The position numbers and the translations under genes were made by a program. Of a stretch of DNA of 64,000 bases, positions 36,476 through 44,519 are shown piece after piece. Numbering within the stretch: the first letter of the stretch is position 1; every line of letters begins with the position of its first letter. The notes under the pieces are model-generated. The model was not told where the DNA came from. It saw nothing but the letters and a program-made list of their open reading frames with translations, and ran no database searches. Origin of the DNA: Fibrivirga algicola (GTDB lineage Bacteria; Bacteroidota; Bacteroidia; Cytophagales; Spirosomataceae); the NCBI RefSeq assembly GCF_011742925.1, contig NZ_WAEL01000005.1, positions 372,001-436,000 on the forward strand. Reading direction: 5' to 3'.

Positions 36476-36579
36476 AAAGTTTGCTGTTTGGCGTTTAACG
36501 TTTGCCGTTGCTTTGCCGGTTCAGCTTTCGGTACCACAGCAGCGCGACGTCAAACCTCAAACATCGAACGTCAAACCTT
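36476..36579. repeat. long imperfect palindrome between recQ and purD
   Basis: Arms 36476-36511 and 36544-36579 (36 bases) match as reverse complements at about 26 positions. The left arm starts 2 bases after the recQ stop and the right arm ends 3 bases before the purD ATG. The arms are chains of GTTTG-type words. Confidence 0.75.
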
Positions 36580-36582
36580 AAA

Positions 36583-37866
36583 ATGAATATACTTATACTT
36601 GGCTCGGGCGGAAGGGAACATGCCTTTGCGTGGAAACTGACACAGAGTCCGTTGTGCGATACTCTTTTCGTAGCCCCTGGCAATGCTGGTACGGCAAAGG
36701 TCGCCACTAATTTGCCGTTCGGTTATTCAGATTTTACCGCCATTGCCGAGGCGATACGTACCCACCAGATTGATTTGTTACTGGTTGGCCCTGAAGAGCC
36801 GCTGGTAAAGGGCGTAGTTGATTACCTACGCAAGCAGCCCGATATAGCCTCATTGCGCATTGTTGGTCCCGACGCGCAGGGGGCCCAGCTGGAAGGAAGT
36901 AAAGATTTCTCCAAGCGGTTTATGGCGCAGTACAACGTACCCACGGCCTCGTCGCAAACGTTTACCGACGAGACCATCGAGGAAGGGCTGGCGTATCTGG
37001 AAAGTCATTCGCTGCCCATCGTTTTGAAGGCGGATGGATTGGCGGCTGGAAAAGGCGTGATTATTGCCGAAACGGTTCAGGAGGCTAAGGATACATTGCG
37101 TGAGATGCTCGGCGGCCGGTTTGGCGAGGCGGGGCATCGGGTGGTCATCGAGCAGTTTTTGCGGGGAATCGAGCTCTCGGTTTTTGTGTTGACAGATGGG
37201 GTGAACTACAAAATTCTACCCGAAGCCAAAGATTACAAGCGTATCGGTGAAGGCGATACCGGTCCGAATACAGGGGGTATGGGTGCCGTATCGCCGGTTG
37301 TGTTTGCTACTAAAACGTTTCTCCAAAAAGTAGAAGAACGTGTTGTGAAGCCTACGCTGGCAGGCCTTCAGGAGGAAGGAATTGTCTACAAGGGCTTTAT
37401 TTTTATTGGGTTGATGAACGTGAAAGGCGAACCCGTCGTCATCGAATACAACGCCCGGATGGGCGACCCCGAAACAGAAGTCGTGTTGCCTCGCATTCAG
37501 ACCGATCTGGTTGACTTGCTGGTGGCAACGGCCGATGGGGAGTTGGATAAGATAACGATGCAGGTGTCACCACAAACCGCCGTAACAACAGTACTGGTTG
37601 CGGGAGGCTACCCTGACGTGTACGAAAAGGGGAAGCCCATTACTGACCTCGACCAACTGGACGATGTTACGGCTTTTCACGCGGGAACAACCAGCCAAAA
37701 TGGCTCGGTAGTGACCAACGGTGGGCGGGTGCTGGCCATAACGGCCCTGGCAAACTCGCTCGAAAATGCCGTCCGAAAATCGCAGGAAGCGGCCCGGACG
37801 GTGAGTTATGACGGAAAGTACTTCCGAAAAGATATAGGGCTGGATTTACTCCGGTACCAGGATTGA
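36583..37866 (+). CDS. purD: phosphoribosylamine--glycine ligase
   Basis: A 427-residue ATP-grasp enzyme of purine synthesis that joins phosphoribosylamine and glycine. The start MNILILGSGGREHAFAWKL is diagnostic, as are GPEEPLVKG, the ATP-binding PIVLKADGLAAGKGV and the metal site GDPETEVVLPR. The frame runs 27 codons further upstream into a palindrome; the ATG at 36583 matches the family start. It lies alone between two palindromes, not in a purine operon. Confidence 0.97.
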   Translation: MNILILGSGGREHAFAWKLTQSPLCDTLFVAPGNAGTAKVATNLPFGYSDFTAIAEAIRTHQIDLLLVGPEEPLVKGVVDYLRKQPDIASLRIVGPDAQGAQLEGSKDFSKRFMAQYNVPTASSQTFTDETIEEGLAYLESHSLPIVLKADGLAAGKGVIIAETVQEAKDTLREMLGGRFGEAGHRVVIEQFLRGIELSVFVLTDGVNYKILPEAKDYKRIGEGDTGPNTGGMGAVSPVVFATKTFLQKVEERVVKPTLAGLQEEGIVYKGFIFIGLMNVKGEPVVIEYNARMGDPETEVVLPRIQTDLVDLLVATADGELDKITMQVSPQTAVTTVLVAGGYPDVYEKGKPITDLDQLDDVTAFHAGTTSQNGSVVTNGGRVLAITALANSLENAVRKSQEAARTVSYDGKYFRKDIGLDLLRYQD

Positions 37867-37958
37867 GTTTCAGGGATCAGGTTTCCGGTCTCAAGTGCTT
37901 CGATTAGTTACCTTTTGGTAAGCGAAGCACTCGAGACCGGAAACCTGATCCCTGAAAC
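37867..37958. repeat. near-perfect 36-base palindrome between purD and ricT
   Basis: Arms 37867-37902 and 37923-37958 differ at one position in 36. The loop contains an inner TTACC/GGTAA pair. The left arm begins on the base after the purD TGA. No T-run follows. The arm holds two related words, GTTTCAGG and GTTTCCGG. Confidence 0.92.
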
Positions 37959-37977
37959 TGTCAACTGAATATAAACC

Positions 37978-39144
37978 ATGGGATGTCAATCCTGTGCGGT
38001 TGGCGGGTGTGGGTCTAAAGCGAAAACAGCCGATAGTGGCGGGGCCGACGTGGCTACCAAAACGGCGGGTTGTTCGAGCGGGGGCTGCTCATCCGGAGGC
38101 TGCAATAAACTGAATTCATTCGACTGGCTAAGCGACATGACGCCGATTGCCGGTCCGGCCTACGGGGTTGTTGAAGTGAAATTTAAAGGGGGCCGGAAGG
38201 AATACTACCGGAATGTCCATAACCTCGACCTGACAACGGGCGATTATGTGGTCTGCGAAATGACCTCAGGCTACCACCTCGGTGCCGTGTCGATGCAGGG
38301 CGACCTCGTGCGGCTGCAACTGAAACGGAAGCACGTTCAAATCAACGACGATACCAAGGCGATCCACCGCCTGGCTACGGCCCGCGATCTGGAAAAGCAC
38401 GAGCAGGCTGTGTTGCGCGACTTGCCGAGCCTGTACCGGGCCCGCGAGATCGTGCGCGAGCTGAAGCTGCACATGAAACTGTCGGATGTGGAATTCCAGT
38501 CTGACAACACGAAGGCGACGTTTTATTACTCGTCAGAAGAGCGCGTCGATTTCCGGGAGCTGATCAAGATGCTGGCGGGTGAGTTCAAGGTGCGCGTCGA
38601 GATGCGGCAAATAAGTTTACGGCAAGAGGCGGGGCGTATTGGTGGCATCGGCTCGTGCGGTCGTGAACTGTGCTGTTCTACCTGGCTCACCGACTTCAAG
38701 AATATCACAACGTCGGCGGCACGGTACCAGAACCTGTCGCTCAACCCGGCCAAGTTATCGGGTCAGTGCGGGCGACTGAAGTGCTGCCTCAACTACGAAC
38801 TCGATACGTATGTAGACGCGCTGCGCGATATTCCGACGGTAGAAAAACCACTGGAAACGCAGAAAGGCCGTGCGTTCTTGCAGAAGACAGACATCTTCCG
38901 CAAGATCATGTGGTTCGGCTACAGCTCAGAAAGCACCTGGCATCCGCTGCCGATCAAACGGGTTATCGAGATCGTAGCGCTGAATAAGCAGGGCGTCATT
39001 CCCGAATCGTTCGATGTGCTGACGCCCGTTGGTGAGAAGGAAATTGTTCCCCTCGCCGCCCTCAACGCTGATCTAACGCAACTCGACAAGAAATACGCGA
39101 TTCGAGGTGGCGGCGGTAGCGGTAAAAAGAAAAAGAAGCGGTAA
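37978..39144 (+). CDS. ricT: RicT/PSP1-domain iron-sulfur protein
   Basis: A 388-residue protein of the PSP1/RicT family. The core has the two cysteine motifs GSCGRELCCSTWL and GQCGRLKCCLNYE, which hold iron-sulfur clusters in the RicAFT complex of Bacillus. There RicT helps activate RNase Y-dependent RNA processing and other pathways. The N-terminus adds an unusual cysteine-rich head (C3, C6, C11 and a CSSGGCSSGGC stretch), and the C-terminus is lysine-rich (KKKKKR). The role in Bacteroidota is not established. A strong terminator follows. Confidence 0.92.
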   Translation: MGCQSCAVGGCGSKAKTADSGGADVATKTAGCSSGGCSSGGCNKLNSFDWLSDMTPIAGPAYGVVEVKFKGGRKEYYRNVHNLDLTTGDYVVCEMTSGYHLGAVSMQGDLVRLQLKRKHVQINDDTKAIHRLATARDLEKHEQAVLRDLPSLYRAREIVRELKLHMKLSDVEFQSDNTKATFYYSSEERVDFRELIKMLAGEFKVRVEMRQISLRQEAGRIGGIGSCGRELCCSTWLTDFKNITTSAARYQNLSLNPAKLSGQCGRLKCCLNYELDTYVDALRDIPTVEKPLETQKGRAFLQKTDIFRKIMWFGYSSESTWHPLPIKRVIEIVALNKQGVIPESFDVLTPVGEKEIVPLAALNADLTQLDKKYAIRGGGGSGKKKKKR

Positions 39145-39166
39145 CGTACCTGCGCATTAATTTATT

Positions 39167-39203
39167 AAAAAGGCCCCTGAGGATAAATCAGGGGCCTTTT
39201 TTT
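39167..39203 (+). terminator. intrinsic terminator of ricT
   Basis: GGCCCCTGA and TCAGGGGCC form the stem with a 7-base loop, preceded by A and followed by seven T. Confidence 0.95.
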
Positions 39204-39309
39204 GGTATCTACGTCGTGGTTTACTACAACAGGCATGATGCCCTGGCTCAAAAAAGAGAAAAACAAGTCAGCAGTACACGACAGGCGTATCTTCGGAAAC
39301 GGCTCTGCT

Positions 39310-39317
39310 TACCTTTG
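39310..39317 (+). promoter_or_regulatory. candidate -7 box upstream of the SDR gene
   Basis: TACCTTTG fits TAnnTTTG, 90 bases before the ATG at 39408. The -33 region is weak. A 21-codon open frame (39318-39383) lies in the leader but has no recognisable product. Confidence 0.45.
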
Positions 39318-39407
39318 ATGATCAATTCGCACAAGCCGATATTCAACCCTGAGGTATTCAACCGCTTTGTCGACATTGCGTAACCAATCTGACCCTAACT
39401 CGTAGCG

Positions 39408-40199
39408 ATGAAGCAACCTTCGGCGGAACACAGCATTTTAGACCTGTTTAAGTTGCACGGCCAAACGGCCTTGATAAGTGGTGGTAATCGCGGACTGGGC
39501 CTGGCTATGGCACAGGCACTGGCTGAGGCGGGGGCTACTATCGTCATTGCCGCCCGTGATGAGGAGGCCAATCGGCAGGCGGTGGAAAAGCTCAAATCGC
39601 TCTACGGAATTGAGTGTATCAGTACGGTTTGCGACGTAACTGATGAAAAAAGCGTTGAGGCTGCTGTAGCCCATACCGTCGATCGGTTTGGAAAAGTCGA
39701 TATCCTGGTCAATTCGGCGGGGATTAACATTCGGGGAGCTATAGAAAACCTGTCGCTCGATGAGTTCACGCGGGTGCAGCAGGTCAACGTCACCGGCACC
39801 TGGCTGGCTTGCCGCGCGGTGGTGCCGGTAATGAAGAAGCATGGCTACGGCCGCATCATCAACATGGGCTCGATGCTGGCGCTGACAGCCATTCCCGAGC
39901 GCACACCCTACACAACCAGCAAAGGGGCTATTCTGCAACTAACCCGTTCGCTGGCTATGGAAGTGGTCAAAGCGGGCATCAATGTCAACGCCATCCTGCC
40001 CGGTCCGTTTGCGACAGACATAAACCTCCCGCTGCTGAATGATCCTGAAAAATACCAGGCTTTCATCGACAAAATTCCGATGGGGCGGTGGGGTGAACTG
40101 CACGAGATCGGTGGCCTTGCGCTGTACCTGGCCAGCCGGTCCTCGAGTTACGTCACGGGCGCCTGCTTTTCCATCGATGGCGGCTGGGTAACCCAATAA
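39408..40199 (+). CDS. SDR family oxidoreductase
   Basis: A 263-residue classical short-chain dehydrogenase. The nucleotide motif is SGGNRGLG (24-31), then VNSAG (101-105), catalytic S155, Y168 and K172, and the C-terminal FSIDGGWV. It resembles gluconate 5-dehydrogenase-type enzymes. The convergent neighbour is an epimerase-type SDR, which suggests a role in sugar metabolism; the substrate is not known. Confidence 0.93.
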   Translation: MKQPSAEHSILDLFKLHGQTALISGGNRGLGLAMAQALAEAGATIVIAARDEEANRQAVEKLKSLYGIECISTVCDVTDEKSVEAAVAHTVDRFGKVDILVNSAGINIRGAIENLSLDEFTRVQQVNVTGTWLACRAVVPVMKKHGYGRIINMGSMLALTAIPERTPYTTSKGAILQLTRSLAMEVVKAGINVNAILPGPFATDINLPLLNDPEKYQAFIDKIPMGRWGELHEIGGLALYLASRSSSYVTGACFSIDGGWVTQ

Positions 40200-40205
40200 G
40201 TGCCC

Positions 40206-41102
40206 TCATAACTCACCGCTCACATACTTCCGCCAGTTGTGCTGTTCGTTGAACCCCAGCACGTCACGGATTTTCTTGTTGGAAAAGAGGGCTTCATGCT
40301 CCCCTAACTCACGGGTAATGGGCACATTGGGAAAGAAGGTAGCAGCCAACTCCTTAGTAGGAATAATGGCTCCGTTATGGTCATTACCTGCGTTGAAGAC
40401 CTGATAGCCGAGGTCGTCTTTCTGCAAACACAAATCGACGATCTGCCCCAGATCGCGGGCATCTATGTAACAAAAGGCATTGCGGCGGCGCACTTCCGGA
40501 TGCCTGAAATAATGCGGAAACAACTCGGCATATTCGTGGGGTTCAATTACGTTGCCAATACGAAGGGCGTAGATATCGAACCCTGACCGTCGCTGAAAAC
40601 TGCGTGCCGTTTTTTCGTTGACAACCTTCGACAGCCCGTAGCTATCCATGGGGTCAACGTCATATTCTTCGTCCAGCGGCAACGAGGTAGGGTCGGTTTG
40701 GCCATCTGAAAAGCAGATGCCGTAGGTAGTTTCCGACGAAGCAATGATGATTTTTTTGATGCCAAGCTTAACAGCCGCTTCGATCACGTTGTAGGTGCCG
40801 ATGGTGTTGACCCGAAACGTTTCGTTATCAGGTTTGATCAGAATGCGGGGCACAGCCGCAAAATGAACGACCGCATCGAACTTCGGCACGCCATTGCCTG
40901 CCTCCAGTTCATCCAGACCGGCATACGAACTCATGGCGTTGAACATCTGGCCGGAATCCGTGATGTCGGCGATCAGATTATCGACGCCGGGGTGATGTGA
41001 GGGCGTCAGGTCAACATTCATCACTTTATGGCCCTGATCGAGCAGGTAAGGAATCACATGCTTGCCCGCTTTTCCTGATCCGCCCGTAAAAAATAGTCGC
41101 AT
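40206..41102 (-). CDS. NAD-dependent epimerase/dehydratase family protein
   Basis: A 298-residue extended SDR. The dinucleotide motif is TGGSGKAG (6-13) and the catalytic pair is Y155/K159 (DSYGLSK). It includes HFAAVPR and ASSETTYG, typical of sugar-nucleotide epimerases. The longer frame starts with a non-family sequence, so the ATG at 41102 is chosen. It converges with the upstream SDR, leaving 6 bases between the stops. Confidence 0.92.
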   Translation of the reverse strand: MRLFFTGGSGKAGKHVIPYLLDQGHKVMNVDLTPSHHPGVDNLIADITDSGQMFNAMSSYAGLDELEAGNGVPKFDAVVHFAAVPRILIKPDNETFRVNTIGTYNVIEAAVKLGIKKIIIASSETTYGICFSDGQTDPTSLPLDEEYDVDPMDSYGLSKVVNEKTARSFQRRSGFDIYALRIGNVIEPHEYAELFPHYFRHPEVRRRNAFCYIDARDLGQIVDLCLQKDDLGYQVFNAGNDHNGAIIPTKELAATFFPNVPITRELGEHEALFSNKKIRDVLGFNEQHNWRKYVSGEL

Positions 41103-41201
41103 GTTAGCTGTGTATTTGCTGGTTTGTACTGATAATTCGTTGCCCGACTGGTTGGGCACTATCAAGTAGCCGGAGCAATAAATCGCCCTTAGCTAGCTAA
41201 A

Positions 41202-41209
41202 CAAATCTA
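41202..41209 (-). promoter_or_regulatory. candidate -7 box for the epimerase gene
   Basis: On the minus strand TAGATTTG fits TAnnTTTG, 100 bases before the start codon. A TTG lies 26 bases further upstream, which is longer than usual spacing. Confidence 0.4.
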
Positions 41210-41296
41210 AGGCTCATTCCGAAGAATAATACCTGCAAACGGACCTACATGAACTGTTTACCCGTCGCTGTAGAAAGAGCAGCCAGGTTTGGCAGC

Positions 41297-42781
41297 TCAC
41301 TTACCCGCGGTTGGCATCTGGTTCAGGAGTTGCTTCATTTCCTGAACGGTGCCGCTGTAGGCCGCGTCGGTAGCCAGATTTTTCAGTTCGTGGGGATCGT
41401 TGGGGTGTTCAAACAACATGGAACCGGCTTTGCCTTCTTCCCACTCCACATAATGCCAGCGCTTGGTACGCACCGACTTACCTAATTTGTTCTGCACGGC
41501 CGTTACACTGTAGGCCGGGAAATCCCATTGGCTATCGGTTTTCTTCAGCAATGGCGCCAGGCTATGCCCCTCAATAGCCGTTGGTTTGGGCAAGCCACAC
41601 AAGTCTGCCAGTGTTGGGTATAGGTCCAGCAACTGCACAACCTGTGTACTGTGCTGTCCTTTTCCTTTGGGCATGGCAATAAGTAGCGGCACGCGCAGAC
41701 CAAGTTCGTAGAGTGAATAGGCTTTCGACCACTTGCCTTTTTCGCCGAGGTGGTAGCCGTGATCGCCGAAGAAAACAACGATGGTATTATTCTGCAGCCT
41801 GTTGCGTTCCAGCGCGCCCAGTACCCGCCCCACCTGCGCATCCATAAAACTGGTTGAGGCGTAGTAAGCCCGTTTCATCTCCCGCGATAGCTCGGGCGTT
41901 GACTCCCGACCAATAAACAAATCGCTGTTTGTGCGCGAAATCGAAATAGGAGGGAAGCCCACTGGGGCTTTCGGCGTAGTGCCGAAATCGACGGGCAGTT
42001 CCATTTTGTTGACATCGTACAGATCGAAAAAACGCTTCGGGGCGGTGGGTGGGCTATGCGGTTTCACGAATCCAACGGCCAGAAAAAAGGGCTGGTCTTT
42101 ATACTTGCCCATAAAATCGATGGCGCGACTAGCGGTTTTGTAATCGCCGTGATTCTCACCATTGCCGGGCAACACAATGATTCGGTCAGAAGCGGCGGCC
42201 TTGCTCAGCGGTTTGTCGGCGGGCTCATTATCGGGCTCGTCTGTTCTCTCAACAGCCGGCCGGGAAGCGGCCTTACCGCGTTCGGTAATGCCGGGGTTGG
42301 TTGGTTCACCGCCTTCGGTCCACGAAACCTGATCGTCAATGCCCCCGTGGAATATCTTACCGGAGCGCAGGGTTACGTAGCCGTTTTGTTTGAAATGCTG
42401 CGGTAACGTCACAAACTCCGGGTGCGTGAGCCGAAAATAATCGTTGTTGTTCATCACGCCCGTTTGCGTGGGGTAACGGCCTGTCAGAAATGAGGTACGC
42501 GACGGGTTACAAACCGGGTATTGGGCATAGGCGTTGTCGAACCGGGTACTGCGCGCTGCAATTTGGTCGATGTTGGGCGTCTGGATCATCGAAACGCCGT
42601 AAGCACCCAATTCCGGCCGTAAATCATCGGAGATGATAAACAGCACATTGTATTTCGGCGGGGCAGCTACCGGCGGTGTGGCGGGCCTGCTCGTTGCCAT
42701 CACAAACAGAAAAGCCAACAGACAACAACTGAGAACAAGAAAATAGCTCGACGTACCTAGTCGACGGCCTAGTGGTTTCAT
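41297..42781 (-). CDS. sulfatase, iduronate-2-sulfatase-like
   Basis: A 494-residue arylsulfatase-family enzyme with an N-terminal membrane or signal segment (about 12-30). Metal ligands D52 and D53 (IISDDLRP) and the formylglycine site C91-N-P-S-R are visible, then TGRYP. GDHGYHLGEKGKWSK later is the second metal and sulfate site. The cysteine must be oxidised to formylglycine by a separate enzyme not found in this window. Substrate is probably a sulfated glycan. The length matches iduronate-2-sulfatase-like enzymes of Bacteroidota. Confidence 0.94.
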   Translation of the reverse strand: MKPLGRRLGTSSYFLVLSCCLLAFLFVMATSRPATPPVAAPPKYNVLFIISDDLRPELGAYGVSMIQTPNIDQIAARSTRFDNAYAQYPVCNPSRTSFLTGRYPTQTGVMNNNDYFRLTHPEFVTLPQHFKQNGYVTLRSGKIFHGGIDDQVSWTEGGEPTNPGITERGKAASRPAVERTDEPDNEPADKPLSKAAASDRIIVLPGNGENHGDYKTASRAIDFMGKYKDQPFFLAVGFVKPHSPPTAPKRFFDLYDVNKMELPVDFGTTPKAPVGFPPISISRTNSDLFIGRESTPELSREMKRAYYASTSFMDAQVGRVLGALERNRLQNNTIVVFFGDHGYHLGEKGKWSKAYSLYELGLRVPLLIAMPKGKGQHSTQVVQLLDLYPTLADLCGLPKPTAIEGHSLAPLLKKTDSQWDFPAYSVTAVQNKLGKSVRTKRWHYVEWEEGKAGSMLFEHPNDPHELKNLATDAAYSGTVQEMKQLLNQMPTAGK

Positions 42782-42897
42782 AGCGGCAAACGTTTAGGTG
42801 GCTATTAACGATCGAAGCTACCACATTTACCGGGCAAAAGCACAGCGCATAACGCGGGCTTCAGCTCAATAAGAGTCAAGTCTAGATTCCTGACCAA

Positions 42898-43515
42898 TCA
42901 AGCCGTTCGAAGCCAGCCCGTAATGCTTAGCCGATCGCGGTTGGCGGGGGGGAGTACTTCATGCTCAAGTAAACCGCTGTCGAAGCAGACTAACCGCCCG
43001 CCTACTGGGGCAATCAGCGTAGTGTGTTCACTACCATCGGGTTGAGGCAGGTAAACGGCCAGCTGACCACCATCGGTAGGTTGCCAGTTGTCATTGAGGT
43101 AGCAAATTATTGAAAGCCTGCGACGCGAGTCGGCTCTGAACCGGTCGAGGTGGCGTTTGTAGAACGTACCCACAGGGTAACGGGCATAATGCAGTTCGCT
43201 GTCGCGGAGGCCGAGGTAGCAGGTGCGGTTAACGTACCCGATAAACTGGTCGATCTGGTTCAGAAAGGTTGCTTCTTCGGGAGTTGCCGTAGTGGTATCG
43301 AGCCACAGAATTTCGTCGCCCCGAATGGCTTTTTCCACTGCTGCCTGTCCGTTGCCGATGCCTGCTTCGCGAAACTGCCCCGCCGCCTGCCGTTCCCATA
43401 ATCGGGTCCGCAGGGCGGTTACTTCATCGGGCAGCAGAAATGCATCGGCAACGCCGTACCCCTTCTCCAGGATACCATCGATGAGCGATTCAAATAAGGC
43501 CTCGGTATCTCTCAT
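42898..43515 (-). CDS. 2-oxoglutarate/Fe(II) oxygenase, PHD/EGLN-like prolyl hydroxylase
   Basis: A 205-residue double-stranded beta-helix oxygenase. Iron ligands are H122 and D124 (YKRHLDRF) and H185 (LEHEVLPP); R195 in RLSITGW should bind 2-oxoglutarate. IRGDEILWLD (65-73), SIICYLNDNW (135-144) and GGQLAVYLP (149-157) match my memory of the human HIF prolyl hydroxylase PHD2 and of the Pseudomonas PHD that modifies EF-Tu, more than generic P4H proteins. It should hydroxylate a proline in a protein, using oxygen. Its ATG overlaps the nuoK stop (ATGA), so it is translationally coupled to nuoK and belongs to the nuoI-nuoJ-nuoK operon. The protein target is not proven; see findings. Confidence 0.9.
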   Translation of the reverse strand: MRDTEALFESLIDGILEKGYGVADAFLLPDEVTALRTRLWERQAAGQFREAGIGNGQAAVEKAIRGDEILWLDTTTATPEEATFLNQIDQFIGYVNRTCYLGLRDSELHYARYPVGTFYKRHLDRFRADSRRRLSIICYLNDNWQPTDGGQLAVYLPQPDGSEHTTLIAPVGGRLVCFDSGLLEHEVLPPANRDRLSITGWLRTA

Positions 43516-43823
43516 TGCTGCAAATCGGTCAGCTCATCGAGGCGAACCGTTTTGAAATGACGGTATACCTGAATGATCATCGACAGGGCTACGGCGGCTT
43601 CGGCAGCGGCCACCACGATCACAAACAGGCTAAACAACTGCCCCTGCAACCGGTCGGGGTCGTATTGGCTAAACGCTACCAGGTTCAGGTTGACAGCATT
43701 GAGCATCAGTTCAATGCCCATCAGTACCACCACGGCGTGCCGTTTGGTGAGCACCACCGCGAGCCCGATACTGAACAGTGCGGCCGCTACCAAAAGAAGG
43801 ATGCCAGATGATTGAGGTTCCAT
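43512..43823 (-). CDS. nuoK: NADH-quinone oxidoreductase subunit K
   Basis: A 103-residue membrane subunit of respiratory complex I with three hydrophobic helices. The conserved segment GIELMLNAVNLNLVAFS carries the membrane glutamate used in proton transfer, and VVAAAEAAVALSMI follows. An ATG at 43823 is chosen over a TTG 15 bases upstream. The stop overlaps the start of the PHD-like oxygenase. Confidence 0.96.
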   Translation of the reverse strand: MEPQSSGILLLVAAALFSIGLAVVLTKRHAVVVLMGIELMLNAVNLNLVAFSQYDPDRLQGQLFSLFVIVVAAAEAAVALSMIIQVYRHFKTVRLDELTDLQQ

Positions 43824-43897
43824 ATTAGTGGGGATCAAGCGTCAATGTGTTTAGCTCAGGTACGTTAACCGGGGAAACATAACACATCGACACTCAT

Positions 43898-44428
43898 TTA
43901 TTTCTTGAGTTTCGCCAGATACCCGCTGCCAACCAGAGCAACGAGCAGCAGGATACTAATGATTTCGAAGGCGAGCACATACTCAGTCATCAATTGACGA
44001 CCGATTACATCGACGGTAGTTGGGGCCGTTGAGGCGGGTCGATCAAAAACAACAAAATGGGCATTAATCAGCAGTCGGCTCAGTCCAAAAAATAAACCAC
44101 CGGCTAGCAGCAAGGCCAGCCAGGGACGGCGGCTTTCTGTTAAAATGCTGTTCGATCGCTCACTTACCGGCGACTCGTCGCCGGTTGCGGATGCCGGTTT
44201 GTTCGTTAGCATAACCCCGAACAGCACTAGCACCAAAACACCCCCGACGTAGACAACCAGTTGTGAAACTGCCAGAAAGTCGGCCCCTGCGAATACAAAC
44301 AGTGCCGCTACACCCAGCAGGCTCAACAGCAGCAGATACGCCGAATACAGTACATTCCGGGTCAACAACAGGCCTACGGCGCTCGCCAGCGTCAAGGCAA
44401 CAAACGAGAAAAAAGCGACCTGAATCAA
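43898..44428 (-). CDS. nuoJ: NADH-quinone oxidoreductase subunit J
   Basis: A 176-residue membrane subunit of complex I with about five helices. SQLVVYVGGVLVLVLFGVML is the recognised core. No ATG or GTG suits the start; the TTG at 44428 gives the family N-terminus. It lies 91 bases after nuoI and about 75 before nuoK on the same strand. Confidence 0.93.
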   Translation of the reverse strand: MIQVAFFSFVALTLASAVGLLLTRNVLYSAYLLLLSLLGVAALFVFAGADFLAVSQLVVYVGGVLVLVLFGVMLTNKPASATGDESPVSERSNSILTESRRPWLALLLAGGLFFGLSRLLINAHFVVFDRPASTAPTTVDVIGRQLMTEYVLAFEIISILLLVALVGSGYLAKLKK

Positions 44429-44519
44429 CTGAACTGGTGAGTTTAAAGTGTACTATTGACCGGCTGCGCGTCGACCTGCAGCGCGCAGTCGCAAAAAAAC
44501 AATACCGCTCAAATTTCGA

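Noticed and set aside
39318-39383. A 21-codon leader peptide before the SDR gene
   Set aside because: It starts directly after the -7 box, has no ribosome site and no recognisable sequence; probably chance.
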